Positions 31,229 to 31,969 of a stretch of 31,969 nt of DNA are shown one piece after another. The DNA lies in the NCBI GenBank assembly GCA_000697455.1, contig JNET01032689.1:1-31969 (forward strand), in the 5' to 3' direction. The notes beneath the pieces were generated by a model. It searched no databases. It was not told where the DNA came from and saw nothing but the letters and a program-made list of their open reading frames with translations. Position numbers and translations under genes: made by a program. Each line of letters starts with the position of its first letter. Position 1 is the first letter of the stretch. This DNA is from Basidiobolus heterosporus B8920 (lineage: Eukaryota > Basidiobolomycota > Basidiobolomycetes > Basidiobolales > Basidiobolaceae).

Positions 31229-31969
31229 TGTAGAAATTAAGTTAGTTTAGCACCCAAGTATTCATATAATTAGGTATATGACTTATATTTTGTATTCATG
31301 AGATATTTGTTAAAGCTGAAATGAATAACATTAATTTGAGTTAATTACCAGATAATGAAATATTAGATTTATGAGAAATCTTAAACATGTCCAAATGAGC
31401 TGAAATTCTGCAGTATGTTCTTAGAGCCCTCTAAAATAGTATGCAATAGTTTCTTTATTTAGCTCTAACAAATAGTATAAATATATTTCTGTAGTACAAT
31501 ACAACATCAAGTGAAAGTATAACAACCTCTTCTTAATATCTGAAGTCACTTCTGATTTCAATACTTCCACTTTCAACAGGTTATGAGCCCTGCTGCTGTC
31601 CTCTAAAGAATATCAAGTATCAGTTTTACCAGTACAATGGCCAGTGTTGCAAAGGTTGCTAAAGAAGACTATTTCTCATGGATACATACCATGCAATTGA
31701 TCATTGAAGATAGAGAACTCTGAGATATTGTCTCAGGTGAAGAAGTGATGCCAAAGGAGTCCCCTGAAGCTACAGCAAGGTTTGAGAAGAGAGAAAAGCA
31801 AGCAATTGCTATTACCTGCTTGAATATAACTTGGGAGCAATTGTTAAATAGACTTGTTCAGTTTTATAGTGCCAGATCAGGCCTAGGAATTATTGTGCTG
31901 GCACAATGCGGCACCATTGGGCACTATCCGGCACTATAATCTTACTACCTGTCCAAATGGTAATTTGTA
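31229..31969 (+). mobile_element. Decayed Copia-type element B, nested in element A
   Basis: A 350-bp LTR (31229-31578, TGTAGAAA to TTTCAACA) is followed by the same GGTTATGAGCCCTG primer-site sequence as element A and a gag-like region with the Copia pattern (EDYFSWIHTMQLIIEDREL). The element runs past the window edge. Its LTR belongs to the family of the solo LTR at 673-929 and differs from that of element A. It sits inside the protease-coding part of element A, so it is the younger insertion, yet it is itself broken. It is a fossil. Confidence 0.7.
31865..31938. repeat. 74-bp foldback with GTGCC motifs
   Basis: The ends are perfect inverted repeats (TATAGTGCC and GGCACTATA). The inside holds further GGCAC copies at roughly 11-bp spacing and a hairpin TTGTGC-TG-GCACAA. 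It interrupts the gag-like region of element B, so it looks like a tiny non-autonomous DNA element with TA at its ends. Confidence 0.5.

Overview
The window looks like a gene-dense stretch from an early-diverging (zygomycete-grade) fungus. The evidence is many short GT-AG introns (about 50-100 bp, often with a CTAAC-like branch site), tightly packed nuclear housekeeping genes, a Msc2-type zinc transporter, a Rad53/Cds1-type checkpoint kinase, small secreted cysteine-rich proteins, and Copia-type retroelement remains at both ends. I cannot fix the genus from sequence alone. All exon models were read by eye from splice signals and reading-frame continuity.

Layout. 1-1160: repeat debris (a foldback, a 97-bp block whose inverted partner lies at 30984-31080, a solo LTR). 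1163-1819: intronless DUF4396-type membrane protein. 1990-4955: ten-exon GCNA-like protein (acidic disordered region, SprT protease, zinc ribbon, HMG-like tail). 5180-7888: nine-exon Msc2/ZnT5-type zinc transporter. 8241-12121: 24-exon Rad53/Chk2-type kinase with the unusual order SQ/TQ cluster, FHA, kinase, FHA, FHA. It converges on mannose-6-phosphate isomerase (12210-13541, minus). Then calmodulin (13913-14504, minus), cytosolic tyrosyl-tRNA synthetase (14923-16180, minus), a divergent HD-domain phosphohydrolase (16389-17287), a possible 46-residue small ORF, ribosomal protein eL8 (17793-18683, minus) and mitochondrial ribosomal protein uS15m (19086-19976, minus).

20456-29200 is an accessory, secretion-oriented stretch. 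It holds two Gly/Ser/Asp-rich secreted paralogues, a protein built of 31-residue Tyr/Arg/Gln/Glu-rich tandem repeats whose frame continues past its stop, an NmrA-like NAD(P)-binding protein, and three copies of a 10-cysteine secreted protein whose mature sequences are identical. Most of these genes have a clear TATA box 45-75 bp before the ATG, unlike the housekeeping genes. 29912-31969 holds two nested, decayed Copia-type elements, a tRNA-like sequence and small foldbacks.

The genes do not form one pathway. Points of interest are the proximity of a GCNA-type protease and a checkpoint kinase (both genome-integrity proteins), the three-FHA kinase, the tandem-repeat protein, the homogenised secreted-peptide array, and telomere-like AACCCTAA motifs upstream of eL8 and in several other intergenic gaps.
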